Shown here in pieces: positions 1-12,114 of a stretch of 64,000 bases of DNA (positions are counted from its first letter, which is position 1; the number at the start of each line of letters is the position of its first letter). A model generated the notes under the pieces. That model did no database searches, was not told where the DNA came from, and saw nothing but the letters and a program-made list of their open reading frames with translations. The DNA is from Dillenia suffruticosa (Eukaryota; Streptophyta; Magnoliopsida; Dilleniales; Dilleniaceae): assembly GCA_033439265.1 (NCBI GenBank), contig JAVTVX010000009.1:12551109-12615108 (forward strand), read 5' to 3'. The position numbers were made by a program, and so were the translations under genes.

Positions 1-562
1 ATGAAAACTATTTATTTAAAATAGGCGATTAGTGTATGTTGATGTGGCGATACATGAATAATGCTGTGACAAAATGTATGGCGTTAACTGTTAGACATGT
101 GATGCTAATCGAACAATTTGTGACCAATCATAGAATGATATCATAACCATATTCAAATTTCTTTTAATATGATATCAGTAATCCCTTTACAAAAAGGGTT
201 GTAAAAGACCTTTAACCTTTTAGATTCTCTATTCATATTTTGTGTTATTAATTAGTTTATTTTCTAACTATTCGATATATATCAAACAGTCTTACTTTTT
301 GAGATGATCCCAATGGCAAAAATCAGACCTCCATAGAGTTCTTCACATGCCCCCACATGCCACCCAAAAATTGCAAGTCCAGATTCTAATATCCAGAGGT
401 TGAAGACAACTTAAAACAATATCATTTTGATTTTTCACTATTCTTTCTTAACCTCTATCACATGTCCTTTTCTGATTAGTCACAAATTGTTGAGTTAGTA
501 CTATATGCTTTACAGTCAACGTGATATCTTCATCCACATCAGCATCCACTAATCATCTCAAA
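1..562. repeat. Partial fold-back repeat, cut by the window start
   Basis: This stretch is a diverged direct copy of the left arm of the palindrome that follows it (compare 27-180 with 635-790, and 300-440 with 905-1060). At 480-560 the outer part of the arm returns in inverted orientation, so this unit also folds back, but its right arm is short. No coding capacity is visible. The left end lies outside the window. Confidence 0.6.
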
Positions 563-1612
563 CTATATGTTATCTTTTAATATTTTCTCTCAAATTCAAT
601 GTGGTATAATGAAAATCAGTTGAATTTAAAAGAGACGATTAACATATGTTGACATGGTAATACATGGATACTGATGTGGCTAAAGATGTAACGTTAAGTG
701 TAAGATATGTAGTGCTAACTGAATAATTTGTGATCTATCATATAATGGTATCAGAACCATATTCAAATTTCTTTTAATATAGTATAAGCATTCCCTTTAC
801 AAAAAAGGATTGTAAAAATAACTTAAGTTTTTAAGTTCTCTATTCAAATTTGTTGTCATTCATTACATCATCTTCTAACCATTTGGTATACACAAAATGG
901 TTTTATTCTTTGAGATGATCCAAATAGCAAGAACTAGACCTCCATAAAGTCCTCCATGTGCCCTTATGTGCCGCCTGAAGATCGTTGGTCTGACTTGTTG
1001 GATTCTACTGTCTTGAGGTTGAAGATGACTCAAAATGATGTCCTTTTGATCTTTTACTATTCCCACTCAACTGCTACTATGTGTCCTTTGATTGGTCACA
1101 AATTGGACTTGAAATGATAGTTTTTAATTGTCTTCAACTTTTGGATAGAAGAATCCAATAGGTTAGACCAATGATTTTTAGGCAATGCATGAGGGCATGT
1201 GGAGGATTCTTTGGAGGTTTGATTCTTACCGTTGAGATCATCTCGAAGAATAAAAAAGAATAAAAATATTTAATATATATCAAATGGTTAGAAGATATTC
1301 TAATGAATGATATTAAATCTGGATAAATAACTTAAAAATTAAATGTGTTTTTACAATACTTATTGCAAAGGAAGCTCTGATACTATATTAAAAGAAATTT
1401 GAATATGGTTATGATACTATTCTATGATTAGTCACAAACTATCCAATCAATACCATATGTCTTATAGTTAATGCCATATTTTTAGCTAACTCAACATCCA
1501 CTTATTACCTTGTCAGAATATGCTAATCGACTCTTTTAAATTTAAAGGGTTTTAATTATACCAAATTGAATTTGAGTGGACATATTAGAAAATATCATAT
1601 ATTTTGAGAATA
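563..1612. repeat. Fold-back (imperfect palindrome) element, about 490-bp arms
   Basis: Bases 563-1056 and 1118-1612 are imperfect inverted copies of each other around a spacer of about 60 bp. Anchors that pair across the axis include GGTATAAT at 603 with ATTATACC ending at 1562, and ATCTTCTAACCATTTG near 869 with its complement near 1283. The arms have drifted by substitutions and small indels. This is the form of a fold-back or MITE-like element; the family is not identified and no clean target-site duplication was found. Confidence 0.6.
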
Positions 1613-2653
1613 TTTAATTTTGTTAAAAAATATTATGAGAATATTTAATTCTTTTATTTTTATATTTTCACATTTATAATAATGAAATTTTTATATAAAT
1701 TCAATCTACTATAGTATTTTAATTAAAATAATAGATTATTAGGTTTCATATTATTATATTATTTTCAATATTTAATATGATATTAGAATTATATTCAAAT
1801 TTATTTTAATAAATTCAATAGAGAGAGAAGTTCTCTATTTTGTTTATCACTCAAATCAAATCAATATAAAATATCATCATTTAGCACAACTTATGTAACC
1901 CATTAATTATAACTCTCCTTACGATAAAACTCAACATCTATTGCGGTCCATAATATGCAAACCCACGAACCTTCATGTAATCCTAAAAGCCATTTTGAGT
2001 AATATCGTACTTCAATCTCTAACCACAGAAAATTGTGGTTAAAAGTGGCACCGATAGTGATTGAAGTTCAAGGAATCAATTTTTCAACCTCTCTTTGTGA
2101 TTTTGGACTCCTAGTTACCAAAAAGTCAATTTTTAAACATTAATCTTCAAACCCTAGGCTTCGGTTCAAGTTTTGGAAAGTTTTATCTTTTTTTTTTGAA
2201 AATATTTTTGAAAAACAATATTTATTTATAATTTTTTGTAAAAAGTATCCTTATTTATAACAATTTTTGTAAAAAAATTGTTTTTAGATACTTTTTTTAA
2301 CAAAACTCTATAGAATTTTTAAAACTTTCCTCTTTATTTAAAAATACATTTTCAACCCATTTTTAAAGTTATTTTTCAAGTTTCTTATAATCAAATGCAA
2401 TTTGTATACCAAATAAGAGCCAATTTTAAAATTTCTACACATTTAAAACACAAAATTATAATTTCATAAATATATTATATGAAAAATTCTAAATATTATG
2501 TAATATATATAATCCTATATTTAAATTAAAGATTTGAAGTTTTTTTTTTTGAAAAGTTATGGGTGAATGAGAGGGTAAGAATTAAATATCATTTTGTTGA
2601 ACTTTTAAGTTTTAAACTAATAGTTTTACTGTAATGTTTTATATTTTACACGA
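1613..2653. other. AT-rich intergenic DNA, nothing recognised
   Basis: Strongly AT-rich sequence with many A and T runs and no open frame of note. A short stretch near 1785-1815 resembles the inner part of the fold-back arm just upstream. Nothing else is recognisable. Confidence 0.5.
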
Positions 2654-4734
2654 TAACACTACAAAAAAAGATATTTTCCGGCAGTCAAAAACCACAGATA
2701 AAGACCTTAAAAATTGTTAGAATAGGTTCAGAGATTTTCTCTAGCGGTCAAAGTTTCCATAAGCTATACTAGCGTAGGCCACTGGCATAAGTGGGATTCT
2801 ATGCCAATGGTAACCTGGTCTCTGGCACAGGTCAATATCTATGCTTGTAGCAACCTGGCCGCCGACATAGGTCTAGATATTTTCTTGTACATCAGTAAAA
2901 ATCTATATAAATCATATTTTGTTGTTTGTAAGAAATATATACCATGTATATTAATTTTTTATATTATTAATATTTAAAAGAATAATATGTAACTAAATTT
3001 CTGATAAATATACATTTTAACAAAATAAGTTATAAAATATTAATATGTCATATAGTATGGCTAAGGAATGGACTTATATACAAAATCATTACAAAACTAG
3101 GTCATATTCTAAATACAAGTCATTATTAATTATCAAAAAAAATAAAAATAATTCGGACAACCATAAAATTTCCCTAATCCAACTCTCGGTCAAATAGGAT
3201 CAATGATAAGAAATTAAAGTGAGAGAATTGTGACTTCAACTCTAAAGTGCCTACTACCATTCAAACTCCACATGTGATCAAAGAGTACAAACAATGAGCC
3301 ACACAAATCTTGGTCAAGTCAATTAAGTTCTATTTATTGAACAAGATCTTTAATTAAGTCATTGAATACAGGAGGGTTCTAGTCATTATAGCATCTTATG
3401 GCTAAACAACACATTCTCAAATGAAAAAGGAAAAAATGGAAGAGATGCTAAATGATAGCACATATAGGGTTTTGAAATAAAAGTGGCAGTAGTTCATTAC
3501 TACATGAATGGAGAAGATTAAGAACTAAAGCCAACATACACAAAGTTTGGATGGATGCCTCCAAAGTTGCACCTGTGAATTCCTATAATTTTGTTTGTTC
3601 ACACAACTAATTCCAAAATTTAATTTCTAATAGTCTTGTTAATGGGTGCCTCAGTGCACTAGTTAAAAATCATAGCCTTACTATGTTATCAATACGCACC
3701 AACATAGTTTTGATCATCGTACTTCTACACAAAGAGCAGATATCATTGAATGCCGTTCCATCCCCAAAACACCAACAATTTTCCCCACAAGGAAAAAAGG
3801 AAAAAAAATCTGGGTACAACTTATAATACACTACAAAAAAACACGGTTTTAGCCACGGATTTTCGTAACGGAAAAAATTAGTCGCTATTTTGCGACGAAT
3901 TTAGCGACAAAAACTTTTTCGTCACTAATTTATCACGAAATTTGCAACAAAAAGGAAGTCGTGGTTAAATTAGTGATGGACACATCATTCGTAGCAAAAT
4001 TCGTCGCTGATTAGTGAGGAAAAAATTTTCGTGACTAAATTCGTCGCTAATTGGAGACAAAAAATTTTTCGTTACAAATTTCGTCGCTAAATTATATAAT
4101 TAAATAAAATATAATATTAATATAATATTTAAATTAAAAAATTAATTTAACAACCACTGATAATTTAATTTAGCGACGGATTTCCAAATTCATGACTGAT
4201 TCAGTGACGGATTCCAAATCCGTCGCTGAATAATTAGAATTTTATTTTATTTTTATTTTATTTTAATAATTTCAGCGACGGATTTGAAAATCCGTCGCTA
4301 AATTTTATCTTCTTTTAATTATAATTTTATTTTATTTTTATTTTATTTTATTAATTTATATTAACAAATCATATTATTATTTTATAATATTTTAATTTAC
4401 ATTTTATTTTATTATATTATTTCATTTTTTAGAAGAATAATATTATTTAATTCTTAAAAAAAACCATATATTTTATTTTATTTAAATTATATATATTTTT
4501 TAATTAATTTATTTTTGTTTCTTTTTTTTGATTTAATATTTTTTATTATTGTATAGGTAATTTTATTTTATTTGTATTATTTTATTCAATAATATAAATT
4601 TTTTAATTAAATATTAATCCAACCAGCGCGTGAGCGCCGGCCCATGCACGCACGGGCGCCTGCTTGCCTGGTCGCCCGCTCCGTGTGCGCTCCTACCTGG
4701 GCGCCCTTCATTATTTTAATACAAAAAATAAATT

Positions 4735-4806
4735 TGTAGGGATTCGATCCTTGGATTTCGGATTTAAGAAGAAAACATATTACCACTGCACCACCGCTTG
4801 TGTTGT
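4735..4806 (-). other. tRNA-like A-box/B-box module a in CACTA element
   Basis: On the minus strand the segment contains GTGCAGTGGTAAT, close to the pol III A-box of tRNA genes, and about 40 nt later GGATCGAATCC, close to the B-box consensus GGTTCGANTCC. The spacing suits a tRNA D-arm and T-arm. There is no convincing acceptor stem, so it is not a functional tRNA call; it could be a decayed tRNA, a SINE head or a chance match. A GC-rich block lies directly beside it. Confidence 0.4.
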
Positions 4807-5396
4807 GTGATAATATATTTTTTTCTTTCTTCATCCTCTTTGTTTTCTATTCTCATTTTTTTTTCTTTATCTCTATTTTTGGGGTTTTTTTTTTCTTTCT
4901 ACTCTCATTTCTTATATATAATAATTTTGTTATAATAGATAATAATTTTATTATAACGAATAAAAATATTTTGTAATTAAATATATAGATTTTTTAAATT
5001 ATTAATATATTATAATTTATTGATAATTATAATTTTATAGTTTTGTGATATTGTAATTCATTTTTAAATTATGGATTAAAAAAATAAAATAAAAATGAAA
5101 AAAAATAATAAAATAATAAGATAAAAGAAAAAATAAGAAATCAAAATATAATATTAACATATTTTTAATTAATTAATTATTTTATTTTAAATTAGTATTT
5201 AATTATTTTTTATTTTATTAAAAATTATCCTATTTATTATTTTTAATTAATATTATTTTAGGTGGGTGGTATAAATAAAAAAAGTTATTATATTTATTAT
5301 TTTAAATTATTATTATATATTATTTTATTTTTATTAAAAAAAAGTGAAATAAAGATAATAAATAATAAAAAAGAAATTTATATCATAATAATATTT

Positions 5397-5460
5397 TTAG
5401 TTTGGTGGTTTACAGGTTGCGTGTGCGCATGTAGGAGTTAGGAGTTCGGAGTTCGAACCA
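5397..5460 (+). other. tRNA-like A-box/B-box module b in CACTA element
   Basis: TAGTTTGGTGGTTTACAGG resembles an A-box and GAGTTCGAACCAC contains a good B-box core (GTTCGAACC). It lies next to the GC-rich block at 5460-5635, in the same arrangement as module a but in opposite orientation. No full cloverleaf is evident. Confidence 0.4.
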
Positions 5461-7781
5461 CAGTGGAGGCAGAAGGCGCGATATTTTCCAGCAATTAAGA
5501 GTGCCTGCGGGGGTGCTGGCTCGGGCGGGCGGGCAGGTTGCAGGGTGGTGCTGGCTCAGGTGGGCAAGGGTGGCATGTGCGTTGGTTCGGGTGGGCAAGG
5601 GTGGCACGAGTGACACGTGCGCTCTTGGACATTTTGAAGGAATTTGAAATCAGCGACGGATTTTTTTATTATTACAGATTTTTTTTTTCCCTAAATTAGT
5701 GACGGATTTTAGCGACAAAAATTATCTATCGCTAAATTTAGCGATGAATTTTAGATTTTCGTCGCTAAAGTTTGTGACGAAATTAGCGACGAAAAATTAT
5801 TTGTCGCTAAATTTAGCGACGGATTTTAATTTTCGTCGCTAAATTTAGCGACAGATTTTTAATTTTCGTCGCTAAATTTTTGCGACGCGTTATTAGCGAC
5901 GAAAAATTTTTCGTCGTTAAATCCGTCGCTAAATCCATCGCTAATGCTTTTAACGACGAATTTTTTTTAAATTTTCATAGCTAAATTTATGGTTAAAAGA
6001 CTGTTTTTTTGTAGTGACAGTAAAAAGAACAATGTACCAAGTTCAAGCCTTGCCTAAAGATCAAAATATTCCTATTCTCAACTAAATTTAGGCATCAGGT
6101 ACTCAATCAACAAAATGAGCATCCTACTCGGGATTTAATAACCTTATCATTTTTTCTTTACTACTCTACATTCAGGCTTAAGTGGCAACAAGAAATGGAG
6201 AGTACATACTTTTCAAAAAATAAAAATAAATATGTAATAAACTTGAAATGTCCTGAAAGTTAGAAGTGCTTAAAATGCTTGTATCATATAGTTTATGCTT
6301 TGAAAGAGAATGAATCTAAAAACTCCCATTAGTAAGATTATGAAAATTTACAACACTAGATGAAAAAGGATGGCACTACAAATTGCAGAGTTGAAATCGA
6401 ATTCGTATTGACAACAATGTTACAATACACAATCCAAAATATAAGGACAGTAGTTTGATATCTCTATCTTCATTTTGAAAGTAAAAGTTACCCATGCAAT
6501 ACTGTAGGGAAGGTCTCAAGATATTCTATAGGATATAGATCTTATAGTGTTAAAAATTGGCTTTGCTAATCAACTAGGCCAGTACAAGATAGTATATATA
6601 TGATTAAAGGAGTATAGAAAAAAACATATATAAGTTCTACCTTTATTATGATTAAATGAGCCTTCTTGTGATTGATGTGCACTATAAATAGATGGAATTT
6701 AATAATAGAAAAAAAATTGATGAGTGTTATGTTTTAAAGAAAATATGACTATAAAAATTGTGATATGAAGATAGTGTATATATCATACATGTATGTTGCA
6801 AATTTGTTTTAGTTCCATAAGAAAATTTCCTATGCGCACATCATTACTGACAACAAAGTGTTTTTCAAAGAGTGCAAACATTGAATTCTTGAATTGAATA
6901 TAATCTTGTTTAATTTCCTCTGCTACCGTTACTTTATCTCGTTATGATTATGTTGATGTATCTTTTAAGGAAGAGATAGTAAGTCCGTTACATCTAACTC
7001 TACCTCAACTATCAACACTTTTGACTTTAAAAACAGTATCCTCCCAAGTGTTTGAATTAATTGCCCTTCCTTTGCTTTGGAATCGAGAGCTTTCAACTTC
7101 TTTTCCCATGCATCTAACTCTTTACTTGATCAATGTAAAGAAATGACAAACTGCATTTTTCAATAAAAACAAACAACTTTAACAAACTGCAATAATATAC
7201 ATAGTATAGGAGACTCACTTTTCCCAGGACACTTCAAACTTTGTGCTACACTCTTCAAAATCTTTTGGTTACTTTATTCAAAAACCCTACAGTTGTTTCT
7301 CATATACCATCCAACCAAGTCTTAACACCTTTTGAGCCTAGCTTTTGACAGATCAAACTAATGCTGCATTGAAAACAATGCTCCAAGAGTGATAGCGAAC
7401 TCCAGCAATAAAGAAGCAATAATATTACATAGTACTTTGAAATATGATGGAATTTACTTTCAGCCATTATATAGTTGAGCAAGCAAATTACAGAAAAAAA
7501 AAAAAAGCAACACAAGTGGGGCACAGTAAACTTAATTGAATTAAAACGTGTTAATTAATGAGAGCATTTTTAAAAAGCAACTTCATTGGTCGAGAATTGG
7601 ATTATTGAATTTTTTATCAGAATTTTACCTCTTACAAGAGGAAAAATTGAAAATTTTTAGTAATTCATGAATTTCAACATACAAATAGTTGGTTTCTGCC
7701 AGTGAAGAATCACCAAAACCAGCGGTTTTATTGGCCATCGGTAAAGATGACCACCGGTAAATGTCATTTTTTGTAGTGTAA

Positions 7782-8879
7782 TTCGCGTGGTTTGCCATCC
7801 AATTATATCTACATGAATATTATTAATCTATTGTATACCCTAAACTTGTGGCATACAAGTGCCAATAATTTTACTAGTGTATGTGCATTTTTTATATTTT
7901 CCAAAACAACCACTTTTGGTTAACACTCAAATTCTTTCTTTATGCATATTAACAAATTCTAACTATACTAATACCTTTCGATTTGGGAATACAATGCATA
8001 AGTACTAACATCCTTTTATTCTATTACTGCATCACTATCTAGGACAACTTGTCACCTAATTATATCAATTTTAATCATACATTCATTATTTATTTTCTTA
8101 AAAGCCTTAAAATTGTGGTAATACATGCACCGCTAGTTTACTAATGACAATGCATTTCAATATATGGGATAACCTGTATAGGTTTTTAGGAAATTATCTA
8201 TCATTAATTTCTCTATCAGTTTTACACATACTGCATCTTTTATGTTTCTACTAAAACCATTAAGTTTGAGATGAAATCAAATGCCATTAACCTTGCTTGT
8301 GATTGAAAAGCAAAACAAGCCCTTGGTTTAGGTTAAAATCAAGCGCAACTACCCTTGTTAGTGATCAACCTCATTGAGCAAAGTAAAAAAGCAAGGTTTA
8401 AGATTAAGGTAAAAAGATACGGTACTAACTTTGCTAATGATCAATAGAAATGAATATATCTTAAGTTTAGGGTAAGATTGACTATAATAGGCAGAATAAA
8501 CAAGTTTATCACTTTTGTTTGTAAAGCGACTTTAGAGTACAATACTAGAATCGACTATTCTCCATAACCTGGGAAGAGTTTTTGTAATTATTTTGAGAAA
8601 AATATGTATTGGTTTCTTTACAAGATAAGCTGATAGATGATTTTCTTGATTTACATAGGAGGGCCAATTCATAGACGAAATATAAAAGTACTTTTGATAG
8701 ATTAGCCTGATATGCCTCTTTGCTAAGAGTTCATTATAGCTTGAGGCAAAGCATTCATAATAAGGTGATTGATGGTTATATTAAAGCATACAAATAAGTA
8801 GTTGAAGCAGTCAAAGAAGTAAAAGTGGATAAGATCGTTCACCTATTACCGAATAAAAGAGGATGGCAAAACATTGATC
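7782..8879. other. Intergenic DNA, nothing recognised
   Basis: Moderately AT-rich single-copy-looking DNA between the CACTA element and the solo LTR. No open frame with recognisable similarity was found on either strand. It continues at 12115 on the far side of the LTR. Confidence 0.5.
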
Positions 8880-8979
8880 GCTAATGTAACACCTAGCTAA
8901 AAAAAAAAAAAAAAAAAAATTAAAAATGATTTGGAGACGCAGCGCTTTGGGACAAAACGCTGCGTCCCCAATTTGGGGA

Positions 8980-8997
8980 TTAGGGTTAAAACCCTAA
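8980..8997 (+). other. LTR hairpin, copy 1 (solo LTR)
   Basis: TTAGGGTT and AACCCTAA form an 8-bp perfect stem around a 2-nt loop, just upstream of the CT microsatellite. The variable pair is T-A here. The same hairpin position is kept in the three other chromovirus LTR copies of the window. Confidence 0.55.
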
Positions 8998-9039
8998 CCC
9001 CCTTTCTCTCTCTCTCTCTCCCTCTCTCTCTCCCGACCT

Positions 9040-9960
9040 TTCGTCTTCCGCGGCTGTCCGCCTTCCTCCGCCACCGCCGCCGCCATCGCCACCTCTTCCT
9101 TCTTCTTCTTCTTCTTCTTCTTCTTCTTCTTCTTTTTCTGCTTCTTCTTTCTTCCCGCGGCTTACTCTCCTTTCTGAAGTCGCGATTGTTCGCGATCTCA
9201 CCTCCTTCGCAAGCCCCGCCGAGTGCCGCCACCGTGCGATCTCGCTCCCGTCCACGAACAACCGCCACCAGCAGCAACCCCCTCCTGCCACCATCGCACG
9301 AGCTTGAGCGCTCCACAGCGCGATTCCTCCACGCGAGCCCGATCGTGCCACAGCGCGCGATTGCTGCCTCATCGCGCGATCGAGCCACCAAGTGCGCCCT
9401 CCAGCCCACAGCGCGAGCCAGGCCCCGAGCAGGACCCAGCCCGCAGCGAGTGCCCAGGCCGCGAGTAGGACCCAGCCGCAGCGCGAGCCCAGGCCGCGAG
9501 TGCGAGCCCAGGCCGCGAGTGCAAGCCCAGGCCGCGAGCGAGAGCCCAGACCACGAGCGCGCGAGCCTGCGTGCACGGGCGCGCGGCCTAGCGCGCAGCA
9601 GCGCATGGGTGCGCGGCCCAGCTCGCAGCAGCGCACGGGCGTGCGGCCCAGCGCGCAGCAACGCACGAGCGCGCGCGAGCCGGCGCACGAGCACACACCA
9701 GCACGGCACACCAGCGCACGGGCGAGCACCAGCCCGCGAGCCACTGTCGGCCCGCAAGCCCATCAGCAGCAAGCCCACGGGCCCACTAGTCCCATCGGCC
9801 CGTCAGCCGCAGACCCATCACCTGCAGACCCGCCAGCCCACAGACCCATCAGCTAGAGGCCCGCCGGCCCGTCGGCCCGCCGCCCTGCTAGCCCGTCAGC
9901 CCATTGGCCCGCAGACCAGCGAGCCCGCTAGCTGTAGCCCACGAGCCTGCGATGGCCCGT
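9040..9960 (+). repeat. GC/CpG-rich repetitive core of the solo LTR
   Basis: A (TTC)n run (about 9096-9135) leads into DNA dominated by GCGAGCCCAGGCC-type and GCGCAGCAGCGCACG-type short repeats, later by GCCCGCCGGCCC-type runs. Because it is GC-rich and repetitive, stop codons are rare on both strands, giving a 343-codon frame on the plus strand (8931-9962) and a 293-codon frame on the minus strand (9778-8897). Both are low complexity (Arg, Ala, Pro, Ser) without a domain and are judged non-coding. The corresponding regions of the LTRs at 31.0-31.35, 38.89-39.4 and 43.7-44.35 kb have the same composition. Confidence 0.7.
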
Positions 9961-12114
9961 GACGGTCCGTGAGCCTGTGACAGCCCACGAACCTCCACGC
10001 AGGTAAATGACTTAGGGTTTTGCTCATGATCTAAGTGTTTAGATCTAACAAATAAATTTTGTTTTGATAGGAAACCTTACAGACTTTGGAGTGACCGAAA
10101 CGATATTCGGACGAGACTCGGCGCTTCGAGAAAACCCTAGGTGAGGAGATTTCAACTCTAATTGATAAATTAGATGAATCTAGGATTGAATCCAAGATAA
10201 AATGTTTTGTATATGTTTAGAGTGTAAGTGGAATGCGAATAGAATACAAATTATGAAATGATTATATATGAATTGAAGGTTAAGTATAGAATGTTACAGA
10301 AACTAGATGATTTGATACGAAAGAAGCGTATTATAGAATCACAAAATCATGTCGAGTGAATTCGAATAATTTCCTTTAGAGTTAAATCTTGAAATATGCA
10401 TGAAAGTATCTGGATTGTAGGGTTGGAATGAAATGAGTCGTAAAGTGGAAGATATTGTATATTTCATGTTTTTTTCGGATAAACCCTTAAGATACTTGAG
10501 AAGTTGATATTCAATTTGATAATTTGATTTAGGTTGATCTTTTGGAGACTCGAGCGGTCAGATTCGATTTGGCTTGTCAGTAGGGAGTGACTTCCCTCCC
10601 GTAGATCTCCCTTAGAACAGTGAGTGGGACTTTGACATTCGCTATTGATTGAAAACCATGTTTCAAAAATACTTTTAAATGACATGTTTCTGTAAATGTA
10701 TGATTGTTAGACCTTTCCAATATTTGATGAAATGTTTTGTGACCTTTGGAGTGTCTTAACTGCTGACTTTATTGATATGCATCCATGAGTTTTGATAAAC
10801 GTATATTGTGCCACATTTTCGACATATTGATATGTTTTAATACTTCCACTGCATTAGCACATGGTTTTAAATGGATTTACTTACACATTTGGGTTGTATG
10901 CCCGGCCGACTTTATGATATTATGCATGGGGCTATATGCCCGGCCGATCTGGTGATGGGATGCATGGGGCTACATGCCCGACTGATATGATATTGTGATC
11001 CATAGCTACGAAGGACATCTGGTAGAGGCATCCCTTGTGTCCGGATACACTTCGGCCGGAGGTATCCGCTAGATTATCATGTGTATGGGTGTCCCAGGTT
11101 GACCCTCATCGGAGAAGACGTTGAGTACGGCTCCGTCTAGCACCAGGCGGGGGCACCATACACGACTGACTAGTTATATGTACATTCTTATTATTTACAG
11201 GCTAGTTGGGGTAGTCTGCGGCCAACATTGGGGTAGAGAGCCATTTTTTAATACTTGTATTTGGAAAAAACCCCCAATGCGTCGTCTTTGGTTGAGGTAG
11301 ACCATTGCTGGGAATATTTCATTGGCCGGCTCTTTACGACATTAATGTAAATATTGGATGCATATCTTGCTTTCTGATGTGTGCGTATTATTATGATTTT
11401 GAAATAACATGATCGGTTTGCACACTGTGGATATTTTCTTATCTATGCTTTGACACTCCAAATTCACCTCGATATTGATAGTATGATATTAATCCCCTCA
11501 CTTACTGAGTATCCTCCCATAGATACTCACCCCTCACTTTCTTTCCCACAGGATTAGTGTTAGACCAAGGAGATATCACTGGATTTGGGTATGGATATTT
11601 TCCATCTCTTCCGCTACGATGATTGGTGATATTATTATGTATTGGAAATTTTTGTTTGATCAATGTATTTACCAAATTTTATGGGATGACTGTATAAATT
11701 ATGAATATTTATTCTTGAAACTCTCGTATTGATTTATTTCATGGCATTGAGGCATTTGTAAATATTTAAAAATAACTTGGAAATTTATTTTATATATGCG
11801 TAGAATTTAAATCCGCTCGGTGTGGCGGCTGCTCATACTCTAGTTGGGCATGACAGTAGAGGTTTGTTGTTAGGACTGCTAGAAACTTATAGCCTTGCGT
11901 TGTTCTGGATGTTGGCTGTGGTATTTGTTGATTTTGGAGAGGTCGGGATGACCATTTACTTATTTTTCGGGATGAATATGATATACAGGTGAAATTATAC
12001 TTGAGAAACCTCCGATTTATGGGGAGGTTCTACCCGATTTTCTGTAAAAATACAGCCGGCATCCAGAAACAACGGGCGGCTGTTCACGATCCGAGTTCGG
12101 GGCGTGACAGCTAA

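Larger units (their letters stand above)
3829..6016. mobile_element. Nested CACTA element with GCGACGAA-type subterminal repeats
   Basis: Starts CACTACAAAAAAACACGG at 3829 and ends TTTTTTTGTAGTG at 6016. Flanking triplets are ATA (3826-3828) and ACA (6017-6019), a 2-of-3 match to a target duplication. Both subterminal regions are packed with TTAGCGACGAA and its complement, often arranged as small hairpins (for example 4276-4300). The interior is AT-rich with two GC-rich blocks (about 4620-4710 and 5408-5635), each beside a tRNA-like segment. No transposase frame. Its position inside 2657-7778 shows it is the younger of the two. Confidence 0.82.
2657..7778. mobile_element. CACTA (En/Spm-type) DNA transposon, non-autonomous, with nested insertion
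   Basis: The left end reads CACTACAAAAAAAG at 2657 and the right end TTTTTTGTAGTG up to 7778, the terminal inverted repeats of the CACTA superfamily. The 3-bp target duplication TAA is exact on both sides (2654-2656 and 7779-7781). Subterminal DNA carries short related motifs (for example around GCCACTGGCATAAG near 2778 and ACCACCGGTAA near 7750), typical of transposase binding regions. No transposase frame is seen, so the copy is non-autonomous or decayed. A second CACTA element sits inside it at 3829-6016. Between the nested element and the ends the DNA is AT-rich and unassigned. Confidence 0.85.
8885..12109 (+). mobile_element. Solo LTR of a Tekay/Del-type chromovirus
   Basis: Begins TGTAACACC and ends GGGGCGTGACA, the same termini as the LTR of chromovirus A at 30538-33403. 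An exact 5-bp target duplication GCTAA flanks it (8880-8884 and 12110-12114), so it is a complete solo LTR left by recombination between the two LTRs of one element. At 3225 bp it is very long, as is known for Del/Tekay elements. In order it holds a short AT-rich 5' part, a hairpin, CT microsatellites, a (TTC)n run, a CpG-rich core, then an AT-rich 3' two-thirds whose segments (for example 10980-11170 and 11800-12109) recur in the LTRs at 30.5, 41.7 and 61.1 kb. Confidence 0.9.

Noticed and set aside
4607..4834. 75-codon minus-strand frame in the nested CACTA
   Set aside because: Spans the GC-rich block and the tRNA-like module; no domain, and it is better explained by those parts.
8991..9003. 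AAACCCTAACCCC-like telomere sequence
   Set aside because: A single short match in an LTR, explained by the conserved hairpin; no telomeric array.
8931..9962. 343-codon plus-strand frame and overlapping 293-codon minus-strand frame in the solo LTR
   Set aside because: Low-complexity Arg/Ala/Pro/Ser readings on both strands at once, inside a defined LTR with target duplications. The cause is GC-rich repeats without stop codons.
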